DNA of 33,232 nucleotides, taken from positions 1-33,232 of the forward strand of contig NZ_PGUY01000030.1 of NCBI RefSeq assembly GCF_002863585.1. The letters are read 5' to 3'. Every line of letters starts with the position of its first letter. Position 1 is the first letter of the stretch. Position numbers and translations under genes: made by a program. Positions 21,753-30,313 of the stretch are shown piece by piece. The DNA comes from Peribacillus deserti (GTDB taxonomy: Bacteria; Bacillota; Bacilli; Bacillales; DSM-1321). Below the pieces are notes generated by a model. The model was not told the DNA's origin. It did not search any database and saw only the letters and a list, made by a program, of their open reading frames with translations.

Positions 21753-23894
21753 ATGCTTCACCAAGCCAGAACGATCCTTAAAGAATATTTCGGCTACAGC
21801 CAGTTCCGTGAAGGTCAGGAACAAATTATTGAAAATATTTTAGCTGGTCATGATACCGTGGGGATCATGCCAACCGGCGGCGGAAAATCTATCACCTACC
21901 AGGTGCCTGCCCTCGTGTTTGATGGCATCACGCTTGTCATTTCACCCCTTATTTCCTTAATGAAGGATCAAGTCGATGCCCTGCAGCAGGCTGGTATTGC
22001 AGCAGCCTATATCAACAGCTCCCTTTCTTCTTCTGAAATCAGCCAGAGAATGGGGGAGGCTGCGGCAGGCGAATATAAACTGTTATATCTTGCACCTGAA
22101 CGTCTAGAGTCGCAGGTTTTTCTTGACGAACTGCTATCACTTCCCGTTTCCCTTGTGGCGGTTGATGAGGCCCATTGTATTTCTCAATGGGGCCACGATT
22201 TCAGGCCAAGCTACCTTCGTATCCAAACGCTCTTTCAAAAATTTGAAAAAAAGCCGGTAGTTCTTGCTTTAACCGCCACTGCTACTCCTCAGGTTCGCGA
22301 GGATATTTGCAGCACGCTGAATATTCCTGAGCAGCACACCGTTATCACTGGGTTCGAACGGTCTAATTTAAGTTTTCAATTAATAAAGGGACAGGATCGA
22401 CTTCATTTTTTATTGAATTATATCCAAAAAAATGCCCAGGAAGCCGGCATCATATATGCTGCTACGAGAAAAAATGTAGAACAGCTTTTTGAAAAGCTGC
22501 AAAAATCCGGGATTGCAGCAGGGAAATATCACGCTGGATTAAGCGGGGATGAAAGAGACTCTGAGCAAGAAAAGTTTTTGAATGACGAAGTCCAGGTAAT
22601 GGTGGCCACTAATGCTTTTGGTATGGGTATTGACAAAAGCAATGTTCGATACACGATACATTTTCAGGTACCGAAGAATATGGAAAGCTATTATCAAGAG
22701 GCCGGCCGTGCCGGAAGAGATGGCCTGCCTAGTGAGTGTATTTTGCTTTTTTCAGAGCAGGACGTCCAGCTTCAACGATATCTTATAGACCAGTCTGACT
22801 CTGTATCGCATAAGCAGAATGAGCTAGAAAAACTCCAGTCAATGAGGGAATACTGCTATACTGAAAATTGTCTGCAGGGATTTATTATGAACTACTTTGG
22901 TGACAGAGATATAAAGCCGTGCGGAAGGTGCAGCAACTGCCTGGATGAACGTGTGTCTGTAGATGTAACGAGGGATGCACAAATGGTGCTGTCGTGTATT
23001 ATCAGGATGAATGAGCGATTCGGTAAAACACTGGTTGCACAAGTGCTGACAGGTTCTTCTAATAAAAAGGTATCTGAACTTGGCTTTAATAAGCTTACAA
23101 CCTTTGGACTTCTGAAAGAACGCAGTGTAAAGGACGTAGCCGAGTTTATTGATTATTTAACCTCCGAACAATTTATCGGCGTTACCGGCGGCCAATTTCC
23201 TTTATTGTTCGTCACAGACAAGGGGAAGTCGGTCCTTAAGGGACATAATAAGGTTAATAGAAAAGAAACGGTTCAGGTCATTGAAGTCATTAAAGCAGAT
23301 GGCTTATTTGAATCTTTACGAAGTCTAAGAAAAGAAATAGCCGCTGCCGAAGGAGTTCCACCATTTGTTATTTTCTCAGATCTGACTCTTAAAGACATGT
23401 GTTCAAAGCTGCCTGTTACGCTTGAACACATGGGTGAGGTTAAGGGTGTAGGAGCCCAGAAGTTAGACAAATACGGGAAGGATTTCATAGAGAAAATACA
23501 GGAATACCTGACAGAACATCCAGAACACGAACCTGTTATTGAAACTGTTTCAGCAGCACCAAAGAAAAAGAAAGCGGCTGCTACAGAAAATTCTTATCTA
23601 GAAAGCTATGAAAGATTCATGGCAGGCGAGTCGATAAAAGATATATCAAAGGCAAGGGATCTTTCCAGCAATACGGTAGAAAATCATATTGTCCGCTGTG
23701 TGGAGGAAGGAAAGCCTCTTATTTGGGAAAACTTGTGGACAGCTTCTCAGGAAATCGAAATAGAAGAGGCCGCCAGGAGTGCAGGTACCGATTTTTTAAA
23801 ACCAATTAAAGAACTGCTGCCTGCCGAAATCAGCTATTTCATGATTAAGGTATGGTTGGGAAAAAACAAAGCGTCTTCATCTATTAAAATTTGA
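21753..23894 (+). CDS. recQ: ATP-dependent DNA helicase RecQ
   Basis: This 713-residue 3'-5' helicase acts in recombination and repair of stalled forks. Visible: Q motif and FREGQEQII, Walker A TGGGKS (K45), DEAH box (138-141), motif III TATATP, motif VI QEAGRAGRDG, the RQC zinc site C373, C390, C393 and C396 (E. coli spacing 17-3-3), a winged-helix region, an HRDC domain (about 505-590), and a C-terminal helix-turn-helix extension (about 615-705) that matches the HTH_40-type tail of longer RecQ proteins. ATG 21753 is preceded by GGAGG with 7 bases between. No terminator follows; the next promoter overlaps the downstream gap. Confidence 0.97.
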   Translation: MLHQARTILKEYFGYSQFREGQEQIIENILAGHDTVGIMPTGGGKSITYQVPALVFDGITLVISPLISLMKDQVDALQQAGIAAAYINSSLSSSEISQRMGEAAAGEYKLLYLAPERLESQVFLDELLSLPVSLVAVDEAHCISQWGHDFRPSYLRIQTLFQKFEKKPVVLALTATATPQVREDICSTLNIPEQHTVITGFERSNLSFQLIKGQDRLHFLLNYIQKNAQEAGIIYAATRKNVEQLFEKLQKSGIAAGKYHAGLSGDERDSEQEKFLNDEVQVMVATNAFGMGIDKSNVRYTIHFQVPKNMESYYQEAGRAGRDGLPSECILLFSEQDVQLQRYLIDQSDSVSHKQNELEKLQSMREYCYTENCLQGFIMNYFGDRDIKPCGRCSNCLDERVSVDVTRDAQMVLSCIIRMNERFGKTLVAQVLTGSSNKKVSELGFNKLTTFGLLKERSVKDVAEFIDYLTSEQFIGVTGGQFPLLFVTDKGKSVLKGHNKVNRKETVQVIEVIKADGLFESLRSLRKEIAAAEGVPPFVIFSDLTLKDMCSKLPVTLEHMGEVKGVGAQKLDKYGKDFIEKIQEYLTEHPEHEPVIETVSAAPKKKKAAATENSYLESYERFMAGESIKDISKARDLSSNTVENHIVRCVEEGKPLIWENLWTASQEIEIEEAARSAGTDFLKPIKELLPAEISYFMIKVWLGKNKASSSIKI

Positions 23895-23923
23895 CACAAT
23901 TTCAGATAAACCCTTAAAGGATA

Positions 23924-23953
23924 TTGCGAAGTATAGTATATTAAGTATATAAT
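23924..23953 (+). promoter_or_regulatory. Probable sigma-A promoter of the secreted-protein gene
   Basis: TTGCGA (23924-23929), 18-base spacer, TATAAT (23948-23953), about 108 bases before the start codon. Confidence 0.6.
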
Positions 23954-24061
23954 AGGAAAAAAATGCTATATTTAAAGAAAAAAATCAAAAATGAGCAGAA
24001 ATTGTCTGAAATGGAAAGTCAGCCAACTTGAACATTTTTGATAATCATTAGGGGGCAGATT

Positions 24062-24517
24062 ATGTTAAAAAGAAGTTTAGTATTTGTATTCGCTATGTTA
24101 TTCACATTGTCTTTTGGATCCATGGCGTTCGCGAGTGAAGACCAACAAACCGATATTTCCAAGGGTTTACAAATTATTGAAGAAGCTAACGCAGCTATCG
24201 ATTATTTAATTTCTGAGGCAGTAGAAAAAAGTGCTGCTTTGCAATCTGAACATCTTGAAAAAGTCAGCAACCTGCAAAATGATGCAGCTTTGACAGATGC
24301 TGAAAAAGAAGTGAAAATTACAGAAGAGACACAGAACTATAATGCTGAGTTAGATGAACTGATTGTAAAGCTTCAGGACACAGCAGTTGAACTGACAAAC
24401 GAGGGTATTGAAAAAGCAGCGGAATATGGAGTTTATGGGCAGTGCGAATGGAAGCTTGTAGAGATTGCCGACCGTGCTGTTTGGGTTGATCCTATAAGAG
24501 TTATTGGGTGGGAATAA
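24062..24517 (+). CDS. Small secreted protein with N-terminal signal peptide (151 aa)
   Basis: The signal peptide MLKRSLVFVFAMLFTLSFGS ends with a MAFASED cleavage context (about A26), so the mature protein is about 125 residues. Residues 35-125 are acidic and helical, with heptad-like spacing (NAAIDYLISEAVEKSAALQS onward) suggesting a coiled coil; the C-terminus contains QCEWKLVEIADRAVWVDPIR, one cysteine. Not recognised. ATG 24062 has GGGGG at 24051-24055; the upstream in-frame start at 24038 would bury the signal peptide start. It has its own promoter and terminator, and the next gene is the cupin/HD-GYP enzyme. Confidence 0.8.
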   Translation: MLKRSLVFVFAMLFTLSFGSMAFASEDQQTDISKGLQIIEEANAAIDYLISEAVEKSAALQSEHLEKVSNLQNDAALTDAEKEVKITEETQNYNAELDELIVKLQDTAVELTNEGIEKAAEYGVYGQCEWKLVEIADRAVWVDPIRVIGWE

Positions 24518-24544
24518 ACCAAGAGTAACCATATATACATAAAA

Positions 24545-24577
24545 AGAACGAGTTCTATTAAATTAGGACTCGTTTTA
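24545..24577 (+). terminator. Probable terminator of the secreted-protein gene
   Basis: AACGAGTTC (24547-24555) pairs with GGACTCGTT (24566-24574, one U-G pair) around a 10-base loop, preceded by A-run and followed by TTAAA. Only moderate T-run. Confidence 0.55.
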
Positions 24578-24598
24578 AACTTATAGGAGTCGGATAAA

Positions 24599-25510
24599 AT
24601 GGAAGGGCTACAAATAAGGAAAAACGGAGACTTTATTGAAAGGGTTCTATTAGGAACTACCGAATTAAGGCTATTAAGCAGCAATAGTGGTTTGGAAATT
24701 ATGCAGCAGACCATTTATAAAGACCGTATGTTTTACCTGTACGCCGGTGACAGTACTGGAGTTACAGAGTTTGTCTATATTCTTAATGGCAAAATGGAAG
24801 GCGAACTTAACAAGGAAGCAATTGTTCTCCAAGCCGGAGATTATTTTGAAGTTAGGGGACTAACTGAACCGGTTCATTTTACCGCCAAAACTGATGTTAC
24901 CTTTCTATGGATTACTACCGAACAATCATATTCCAATGTTAGTGACGAAATTAATATCCTGAAAGAACTTGTGTCAAAGGTAGAAGAAAAAGATAGATAC
25001 ACATCATTACATAGCGATCGTGTGGCAAAATATTCAGTACAAATTGCTAAACAGCTTAATCTTTCAAATGAGCCGCTTCACTCGCTATATTTAGCTGCCA
25101 GCTTCCATGACGTTGGGAAAGTACATGTTCCTGAAGAAATCTTAAACAAACCTGGCCGGTTAACTAAGGAAGAATTTGAAATTATAAAAAAACATCCTGT
25201 AGACAGTGTGGATATGGTAAAACATATTTATAGCGGCAAAGTTACAAAAATCATCGAACAACATCATGAAAGGCTAAATGGCTCAGGCTATCCCTACGGT
25301 CTAAAGTCTGAGGAAATTCTATTTGAATCTAAAATCATCGCTGTAGCCGATACATTCGATGCAATGACTGAAGATCGGGCATATAGAAAGGCCTTTACAG
25401 CTCAATATGCTTTGGATGAAATTAAAAGCATGATAGGCAGTCATTATGATGAAGAGGTTGTAGCAGCTTTTGAAGCAGTTTTAATAGAAGAGGGTAAAAT
25501 AAAAAAATAG
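24599..25510 (+). CDS. Cupin-HD-GYP protein, probable c-di-GMP phosphodiesterase
   Basis: This 303-residue protein joins an N-terminal cupin-like beta-barrel (about 5-107; VYILNGKMEGEL and LQAGDYFEV motifs) to a C-terminal HD-GYP domain (about 120-300). The HD pair is H170-D171 in SFHDVGKVHVPEEIL and the GYP triad is 230-232 within HHERLNGSGYPYG, both intact, and VADTFDAMTEDRAYRK matches the family end. HD-GYP enzymes degrade c-di-GMP to pGpG/GMP. The cupin half may sense a small ligand or pH-type cue; no response-regulator receiver is present. ATG 24599 has AGGAG 9 bases upstream. It is separated from the secreted-protein gene by a hairpin. Confidence 0.88.
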   Translation: MEGLQIRKNGDFIERVLLGTTELRLLSSNSGLEIMQQTIYKDRMFYLYAGDSTGVTEFVYILNGKMEGELNKEAIVLQAGDYFEVRGLTEPVHFTAKTDVTFLWITTEQSYSNVSDEINILKELVSKVEEKDRYTSLHSDRVAKYSVQIAKQLNLSNEPLHSLYLAASFHDVGKVHVPEEILNKPGRLTKEEFEIIKKHPVDSVDMVKHIYSGKVTKIIEQHHERLNGSGYPYGLKSEEILFESKIIAVADTFDAMTEDRAYRKAFTAQYALDEIKSMIGSHYDEEVVAAFEAVLIEEGKIKK

Positions 25511-25569
25511 CTTGTAAATATATGAACCAGCAATACTTCATTTGAAGTCTTTGCTGGTTCTTTGTTTAG

Positions 25570-26505
25570 CTATGCTTGAAAAATTTCGCTTATCTTTCTG
25601 CTTTCTTCTTCAGTCAGCTTCACATTCAATGTTTTTAAGTTATTCAGAACTTGTTCTGGCTTTTTGGCCCCTGGTATTAAAACGTCGATCGAGTCGCGGG
25701 TCAGGTACCAGGCCAGAACCACGTGAGCGGTATCTGCGCCTTTTTCTTCAGCTATTTGGCGTACTTGTTCTACTTTTGCAAGATTCCGGATAAAGGCTTC
25801 TCCCTGGAACATTGGATTTTTTGCCCGTCCATCTTCAAATTTTGTATCTTTTGTATATCTTCCGCCCAGTAATCCTGCAGCCAGCGGAAAATAGGGAATG
25901 AAAGAAATGCCATTCTCAGCTGTATATGGAAGCAGATCTTGTTCAGCCTGCCGCTTGAACAGATTATACTCGGATTGTAAAACATCTACATAGCCATCTT
26001 TATTTGCTTCTTGTAATTGCTCCAGGGAGAAATTCGAAACTCCGATGGATCGTATTTTTCCTTCGTCTTTAAGTCTCTTTAGTGCCCCGACTGCTTCGTC
26101 CTTTGGTGTATGTTCATCAGGAAAATGGATGTAAAATAAGTCTATATAGTCGGTTCCCAGACGTTTGAGGGATCCTTCAACAGCACTTTTTAAAAAGGCA
26201 GGAGAGTTATCCATCACGATCTTGCCGTCTGAAAATTTGTGTGCACCTTTTGTGGCTATGACCACTTTATCACGGTTATTCGTTTCTTTCAGTACTTCAC
26301 CAATTAGTTCTTCTGAACGCTCAGGGCCATAAATATAAGCAGTATCCAAGAAATTAATTCCTTCTTGAATGGCGGTCCTTACTACCTGCTTCCCAGTTTC
26401 TTCACTCAGGTTAGGGTAGATATTATGTCCGCCGACTGCATTTGTGCCTATGCCGATTGGATTAACATAGATACCGGTTTTTCCGATTTGTACTTGATCT
26501 GCCAT
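25570..26505 (-). CDS. iolS: Aldo/keto reductase, IolS-like
   Basis: This 311-residue NAD(P)H-dependent reductase is an (alpha/beta)8 barrel of the AKR superfamily. The catalytic tetrad is D54, Y59, K86 and H127 in [15 protein letters not shown] and [14 protein letters not shown]; the latter string and [14 protein letters not shown] are nearly as in B. subtilis IolS (AKR11A), which has a role in inositol catabolism genetics though its true substrate is unclear. ATG (complement of 26503-26505) has AAAGGAGATG 5 bases upstream. No iol genes are nearby, so the name is by resemblance only. Confidence 0.85.
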   Translation of the reverse strand: MADQVQIGKTGIYVNPIGIGTNAVGGHNIYPNLSEETGKQVVRTAIQEGINFLDTAYIYGPERSEELIGEVLKETNNRDKVVIATKGAHKFSDGKIVMDNSPAFLKSAVEGSLKRLGTDYIDLFYIHFPDEHTPKDEAVGALKRLKDEGKIRSIGVSNFSLEQLQEANKDGYVDVLQSEYNLFKRQAEQDLLPYTAENGISFIPYFPLAAGLLGGRYTKDTKFEDGRAKNPMFQGEAFIRNLAKVEQVRQIAEEKGADTAHVVLAWYLTRDSIDVLIPGAKKPEQVLNNLKTLNVKLTEEESRKISEIFQA

Positions 26506-26835
26506 GTGAACATCTCCTTTATGTAGATTACTTCCATTCTAACGAACTTTGGATAGAAAAATAAAATAGTCAGCTTGATAAATATTCCTTTACCTTTTAC
26601 GTCGGAAAGAATACCTTTTGGATTATGTGCTGAAGCTATTTATACTAATATTGATACAAGATATTAGAACATAATAGAGAGACAGAAGAAAGTATTTTTA
26701 AATGTAGCTTTTTACTTCAAACTGCATGTTTTATTTGTGAATGAACTAAGGAACTGATAGAAAACATTATTTTTAATAAAATAAAACGTACGAGTATCTC
26801 ATTTCACTTTAAAAGAAAGAGGTGAGGATGACATA
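26506..26835. other. Divergent intergenic region without a recognised gene
   Basis: AT-rich region between the divergent reductase and dehydrogenase genes. It must hold both promoters, but no close match to a sigma-A -35/-10 pair was found; CCTTTTACGTCGGAAAG and CCTTTTGGATT are the only repeated pieces. No small frame with a ribosome site was noted. Confidence 0.4.
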
Positions 26836-28230
26836 ATGTCCATATTGAAGGAAACAACACAGAATGAAATGGAAGAAATCCTAAAAAGGCAGAAGGACTA
26901 TTTAAATAAACAATCGACTAAATCGATTGATTTTCGTATTGATCAGTTAAAAAAGTTAAAAGGGCAGATAAAAAGCTACGAGCAGGAAATTTTTGCTGCT
27001 CTAAAAGAGGATTTGAATAAATCGGAATTTGAATCCTACCTTACTGAGATTGGGATCTTGTATTCAGAGATTGATTTCACTTTAAAAAATGTCCGGAAAT
27101 GGACAAAAGCAAAAAAAGTGAAGACGGCCTTAACTCACTTTGGGTCAAGGGGATATATCATACCCGAGCCTTATGGTACTGCGCTTATCATTGCTCCGTG
27201 GAACTATCCCATCCAATTAGCTCTTTCGCCTCTCATTGGGGCCATAGCTGCTGGCAACACAGCCATCATTAAGCCTTCTGAACTTACGCCACATGTCTCA
27301 AAAGTAATCAGCGATTTAATCCGTTCTGCTTTTCCGGTTGAGTATATAGCTGTAGTTGAAGGCGGAGTTAAAACAAGCCAGTCATTATTAAAGCTGGATA
27401 CGGATTATATTTTCTTTACAGGCAGCGTAAACGTAGGGAAGGCAGTCATGGAAGCTGCTTCAAGACGGCTTATCCCGGTTACTCTTGAATTGGGCGGGAA
27501 AAGTCCATGTATTGTACATAAAGATGCGAACGTAAAGCTGGCGGCAAAAAGAATTATCTTTGGGAAGTTTACAAATGCCGGCCAAACCTGTATAGCGCCT
27601 GATTATCTATTCGTTCATAAGGAAATCAAAGAAGAATTAATCGATGCGATGAAGCTAATAATCAGAGAATTTTACGGGGACAGCCCGGTTACTCATGACA
27701 GTTATGGGAAAATCGTCAATTCTTTTCACTTTAACCGGCTTCAGGGCTATCTGGGTAATGGCCGTATTCTAACAGGCGGGGAATATGACGAAGGCACATT
27801 GAAAATAGCACCCACAATTATGGATGACGTTGATTGGGATTCGCCTGTTATGCAGGAAGAAATCTTTGGACCTATTTTTCCTGTATTAGAATACAGCAGC
27901 CTGGATGAGGTCATATCTTCCATTAACAAGCGGCCAAAACCGCTGGCTTTATACCTTTTTACAGATAGCAGTGCAGTCGAGGACCAAATTACCGGCAGCA
28001 TCTCATTCGGAGGCGGCTCCATCAACGACACATTGATGCATATAGCGACTCCATACCTGCCATTTGGGGGAGTGGGAGAAAGCGGGATAGGAAGCTACCA
28101 CGGAATGAGCAGCTTCCAAACCTTCTCCCATTACAAAAGCATCCTAAAACAAACCAACAAATTCGACTTCTCATTCAAATACCCATCAGCCCGGAGCGGC
28201 CTAAAAATCATGCGAAAACTGTTAAAATAG
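26836..28230 (+). CDS. Aldehyde dehydrogenase (class 3-like, YwdH type)
   Basis: This 464-residue enzyme oxidises aldehydes to acids using NAD(P). Visible: [21 protein letters not shown] (Rossmann GxxxxG), general base E218 in LELGGKSP and catalytic C252 in GQTCIAPDY, with [10 protein letters not shown] near 345. The short length and C-terminal helical tail ([17 protein letters not shown]) match membrane-associated class 3/fatty aldehyde dehydrogenases such as B. subtilis YwdH. ATG 26836 follows GAGGTGAGGATG. Its stop codon TAG shares the first G of a REP-like palindrome at 28230, and a terminator hairpin lies at 28256-28284. It diverges from the reductase gene. Confidence 0.92.
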   Translation: MSILKETTQNEMEEILKRQKDYLNKQSTKSIDFRIDQLKKLKGQIKSYEQEIFAALKEDLNKSEFESYLTEIGILYSEIDFTLKNVRKWTKAKKVKTALTHFGSRGYIIPEPYGTALIIAPWNYPIQLALSPLIGAIAAGNTAIIKPSELTPHVSKVISDLIRSAFPVEYIAVVEGGVKTSQSLLKLDTDYIFFTGSVNVGKAVMEAASRRLIPVTLELGGKSPCIVHKDANVKLAAKRIIFGKFTNAGQTCIAPDYLFVHKEIKEELIDAMKLIIREFYGDSPVTHDSYGKIVNSFHFNRLQGYLGNGRILTGGEYDEGTLKIAPTIMDDVDWDSPVMQEEIFGPIFPVLEYSSLDEVISSINKRPKPLALYLFTDSSAVEDQITGSISFGGGSINDTLMHIATPYLPFGGVGESGIGSYHGMSSFQTFSHYKSILKQTNKFDFSFKYPSARSGLKIMRKLLK

Positions 28231-28250
28231 GGGACAGTCCCCTATTTCCC
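28230..28250 (+). repeat. REP-like palindrome, copy 3
   Basis: GGGGACAGTCCCC plus TATTTCCC; the first G is the third base of the aldehyde dehydrogenase stop codon. Same orientation as copy 4, 66 bases downstream. Confidence 0.75.
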
Positions 28251-28255
28251 AGAAG

Positions 28256-28286
28256 AAAAAACCTTTGCGGCGCAAGGGTTTTTTGG
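28256..28286 (+). terminator. Intrinsic terminator of the aldehyde dehydrogenase gene
   Basis: AAAAAACCTTTGC (28256-28268) pairs with GCAAGGGTTTTTT (28272-28284, one T-G pair) around GGC. Confidence 0.85.
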
Positions 28287-28295
28287 TTGATTGAT

Positions 28296-28318
28296 TGGGG
28301 ACAGTCCCCCATTTCCCA
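28296..28318 (+). repeat. REP-like palindrome, copy 4
   Basis: GGGGACAGTCCCC followed by CATTTCCC, with the same arms as copies 1-3. Confidence 0.75.
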
Positions 28319-28371
28319 AATCTTCATCACTGATAAGGTTTGTGCGTCGGCTAAAATTTAACAGGTATATT

Positions 28372-28476
28372 TATGTGGGTAATACGGAGGTTTAAGTGGC
28401 ATAAACTGCTCTTTATGTGGCTAAACAGTATGTTTATGTGGCTATCCCGCTCTTATATGTGGAAGTCAGGGTGCTC
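28372..28476. repeat. 21-bp-period repeat array B (five units)
   Basis: TATGTGG at 28372, 28414, 28435 and 28456 and TAAGTGG at 28393 start units exactly 21 bases apart. Cores match array A (11731-11835), including the first unit with TATGTGGGTAA. The 11 bases between cores are not conserved between units or arrays. It lies in the gap between a REP-like copy and the strong hairpin at 28578-28607. Confidence 0.85.
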
Positions 28477-28577
28477 CGATCCAACCAGACAAAATAGAAT
28501 TCTATAATAATATTATGTAAACATTCTACTTTGTATTATACCCACACACCAATCCAAATAGTTAACTAATTATATAA

Positions 28578-28607
28578 AGCACCCATTCCAAAATTGGAAT
28601 GGGTGCT
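28578..28607. terminator. Perfect 13-bp hairpin in the gap before the YihY-type gene end
   Basis: AGCACCCATTCCA (28578-28590) and TGGAATGGGTGCT (28595-28607) form a perfect stem with loop AAAT. On the minus strand it would end the YihY-type gene, though the following T-run (TTTATATAATT) is broken. Confidence 0.65.
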
Positions 28608-28649
28608 CTCAGATCCATTATCTCAGGATAACTAATCTGTCTGTCTTTG

Positions 28650-29504
28650 TCACCCAGTAACGGTTGGGTTTTTCCCTGTCTTAATTTTTATAGTGCTTCC
28701 ACGGTGCAGTATAGCGTTAATTTCTCCTCCTAATACAAGTGCAAGGCCTGTCAGGTAAAGCCATAACATTAATACAATGACTCCACCAAGACTGCCGTAT
28801 GTGGAAGAATAGTTGCCGAAGTTGCTGACATAAAAGGAGAAGCCTAACGAAATCAGCTGCCAGACTACGGTTGCTGTGATAGCGCCGGGCAGTACCTGTT
28901 TAAAGGGATAATGTTTGTTTGGCGCCATTTTATAAAGAAAGGCAAGAACAACGATCATTACGCAAATGGCAACAATCCAGCGCAGCACCTTAAATAAAAT
29001 CTCCATTTCTGCAGGTAAAGGCAGGATGGAATCAATGATATCATATAGTACATTTCCGAAAACGGGCAAAACAAGTGCCACGACAAATGCAACTATAAGT
29101 CCTAATGTGAGGAGGATTGATATCAGCCGCTGTTTTATAAAGCTTCTGGTTTCATTTACATCAAATGCAATATTCATTGAATGGATAAAAGCGTTGATTC
29201 CATTTGAGGCGGACCATAATGTGCCTAGTATACCGAATGTTAAGAGGCCGCCGTTTCGTTCGCTTACGATTTTTACTACATTGTCTTTGAAAATAGAGGT
29301 TGTTTCGGATGGCATGAGAGTTCCCATGACTTTAATGGCTTTCTGTGGATCAATATTTAAATAAGGAACTATGGATAATAAAAGAATCAGCATTGGGAAG
29401 AGTGCCAGCATATAATAATAGGATTGTTCAGCTGCCAGCCCCGTTGCTCTGTCATCTTTCATTTCTTTGCCCAGTTTCTTTCCAAAAGAAAACAGGTGCT
29501 TCAT
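28650..29504 (-). CDS. YihY/BrkB-family membrane protein
   Basis: This 284-residue protein has about six membrane helices with the family motif DRATGLAAEQSYYYMLALFP near residues 18-37, and conserved SLGGVIVLMLWLYLTGLALV near the end. It was once called ribonuclease BN, which is wrong; its role in the membrane is unknown. A positively charged loop (YKMAPNKHYPFKQVLPGA, about 195) is typical. B. subtilis has YfkH and YhjD-type relatives. ATG (complement of 29502-29504) follows AGGAGATGATG. The gene runs divergently from the YtxH-type stress gene. Confidence 0.88.
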   Translation of the reverse strand: MKHLFSFGKKLGKEMKDDRATGLAAEQSYYYMLALFPMLILLLSIVPYLNIDPQKAIKVMGTLMPSETTSIFKDNVVKIVSERNGGLLTFGILGTLWSASNGINAFIHSMNIAFDVNETRSFIKQRLISILLTLGLIVAFVVALVLPVFGNVLYDIIDSILPLPAEMEILFKVLRWIVAICVMIVVLAFLYKMAPNKHYPFKQVLPGAITATVVWQLISLGFSFYVSNFGNYSSTYGSLGGVIVLMLWLYLTGLALVLGGEINAILHRGSTIKIKTGKNPTVTG

Positions 29505-29637
29505 TAGACATCATCTCCTGGCTTACATAATAAGGAACACAATTAGTTCTCTTTGAGTCCCTTTTTCCCGATTAACATACAGAGTAACCATTTTAAGGCT
29601 TAAATTTGATTGTCCATGCAAGAAGAATTTGTTTAGT

Positions 29638-29663
29638 GTTTAAACTTTAATACACGGGGGAAA
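29638..29663 (+). promoter_or_regulatory. Probable sigma-B promoter of the YtxH-type gene
   Basis: GTTTAA (29638-29643), a 14-base spacer and GGGAAA (29658-29663) fit the GTTTAA-N12-15-GGGWAW consensus of the general stress sigma factor of Bacillus. The gene starts 44 bases later. Confidence 0.75.
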
Positions 29664-29707
29664 ACAACATATATCACAAACAAGTTACCTTTTAAGGAGG
29701 AATTAAC

Positions 29708-30250
29708 ATGAAACAACAATCAGTGGTCGTTAACGAGAAGAACAATAACTTAATGCTTAGAGGCCTTATCATCGGCGGAATTATAGGAGGTGCGTTGTCT
29801 CTATTGGATTCACAGACTAGAAAAAAAGTAAAAACAACAGCTGTAGACTTAAAGGATTCTTCGGTTGATATGTTTGCACAAGTAAAAGAAAATCCAGGTG
29901 AAATCAAGGAACAAATGATGCAGCGATTCAAAGCCGCTTCTAATTCTCTTAAGGAAGCTATTACAGAGGCACAGGATTTATATGAGATGGTTAACAAAGA
30001 GGTATTCGGTAAGGTGAACAATGTAAAGAGCATCACAAATGATACTCTGTACGCGGCTAAAGAAGCAACAGAAGATATTAAGGGCATCACATCAAAAGTA
30101 GCTGAAGCTGGACAAAAATTAACAGGTTCCATCCCAGTTCCAACAGGTACTAAATCGCTTGAAGGTGAAACAAATTCTGCTTATGGGACAACCTCAAACG
30201 GATATAATACAGGCCAATTGAACTCTCCAAATACAGGACGGTTAAACTAA
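29708..30250 (+). CDS. YtxH-domain general stress protein
   Basis: This 180-residue protein starts with a hydrophobic, glycine-rich segment GLIIGGIIGGALSLL (about 19-33), then a long acidic/basic helical stretch (about 35-140, coiled-coil-like) and a low-complexity Ser/Thr/Asn/Gly tail (about 140-180, e.g. NGYNTGQLNSPNTG). That is the layout of YtxH/YhaH-type stress proteins of Bacillus, normally sigma-B dependent, and the promoter above agrees. Function unknown. ATG 29708 has AAGGAGG (29694-29700) 7 bases upstream. A strong terminator follows. Confidence 0.85.
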   Translation: MKQQSVVVNEKNNNLMLRGLIIGGIIGGALSLLDSQTRKKVKTTAVDLKDSSVDMFAQVKENPGEIKEQMMQRFKAASNSLKEAITEAQDLYEMVNKEVFGKVNNVKSITNDTLYAAKEATEDIKGITSKVAEAGQKLTGSIPVPTGTKSLEGETNSAYGTTSNGYNTGQLNSPNTGRLN

Positions 30251-30259
30251 TATAGTATG

Positions 30260-30293
30260 AAAAGAGCAGAATAAGCGTTCTGCTCTTTTTTTG
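30260..30293 (+). terminator. Intrinsic terminator of the YtxH-type gene
   Basis: AAAAGAGCAGAA (30260-30271) pairs with TTCTGCTCTTTT (30278-30289), followed by TTT. Confidence 0.9.
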
Positions 30294-30313
30294 TGCAAAA
30301 AACTGGCTATTAG

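Noticed and set aside
23891-23919. TTGACA promoter right at the end of recQ
   Set aside because: No acceptable -10 lies 16-18 bases downstream; the pair at 23924-23953 is better.
28373-28504. A 42-codon frame through array B (Met-Trp heptads)
   Set aside because: No ribosome site, no start context, and array A has a stop in the same frame.
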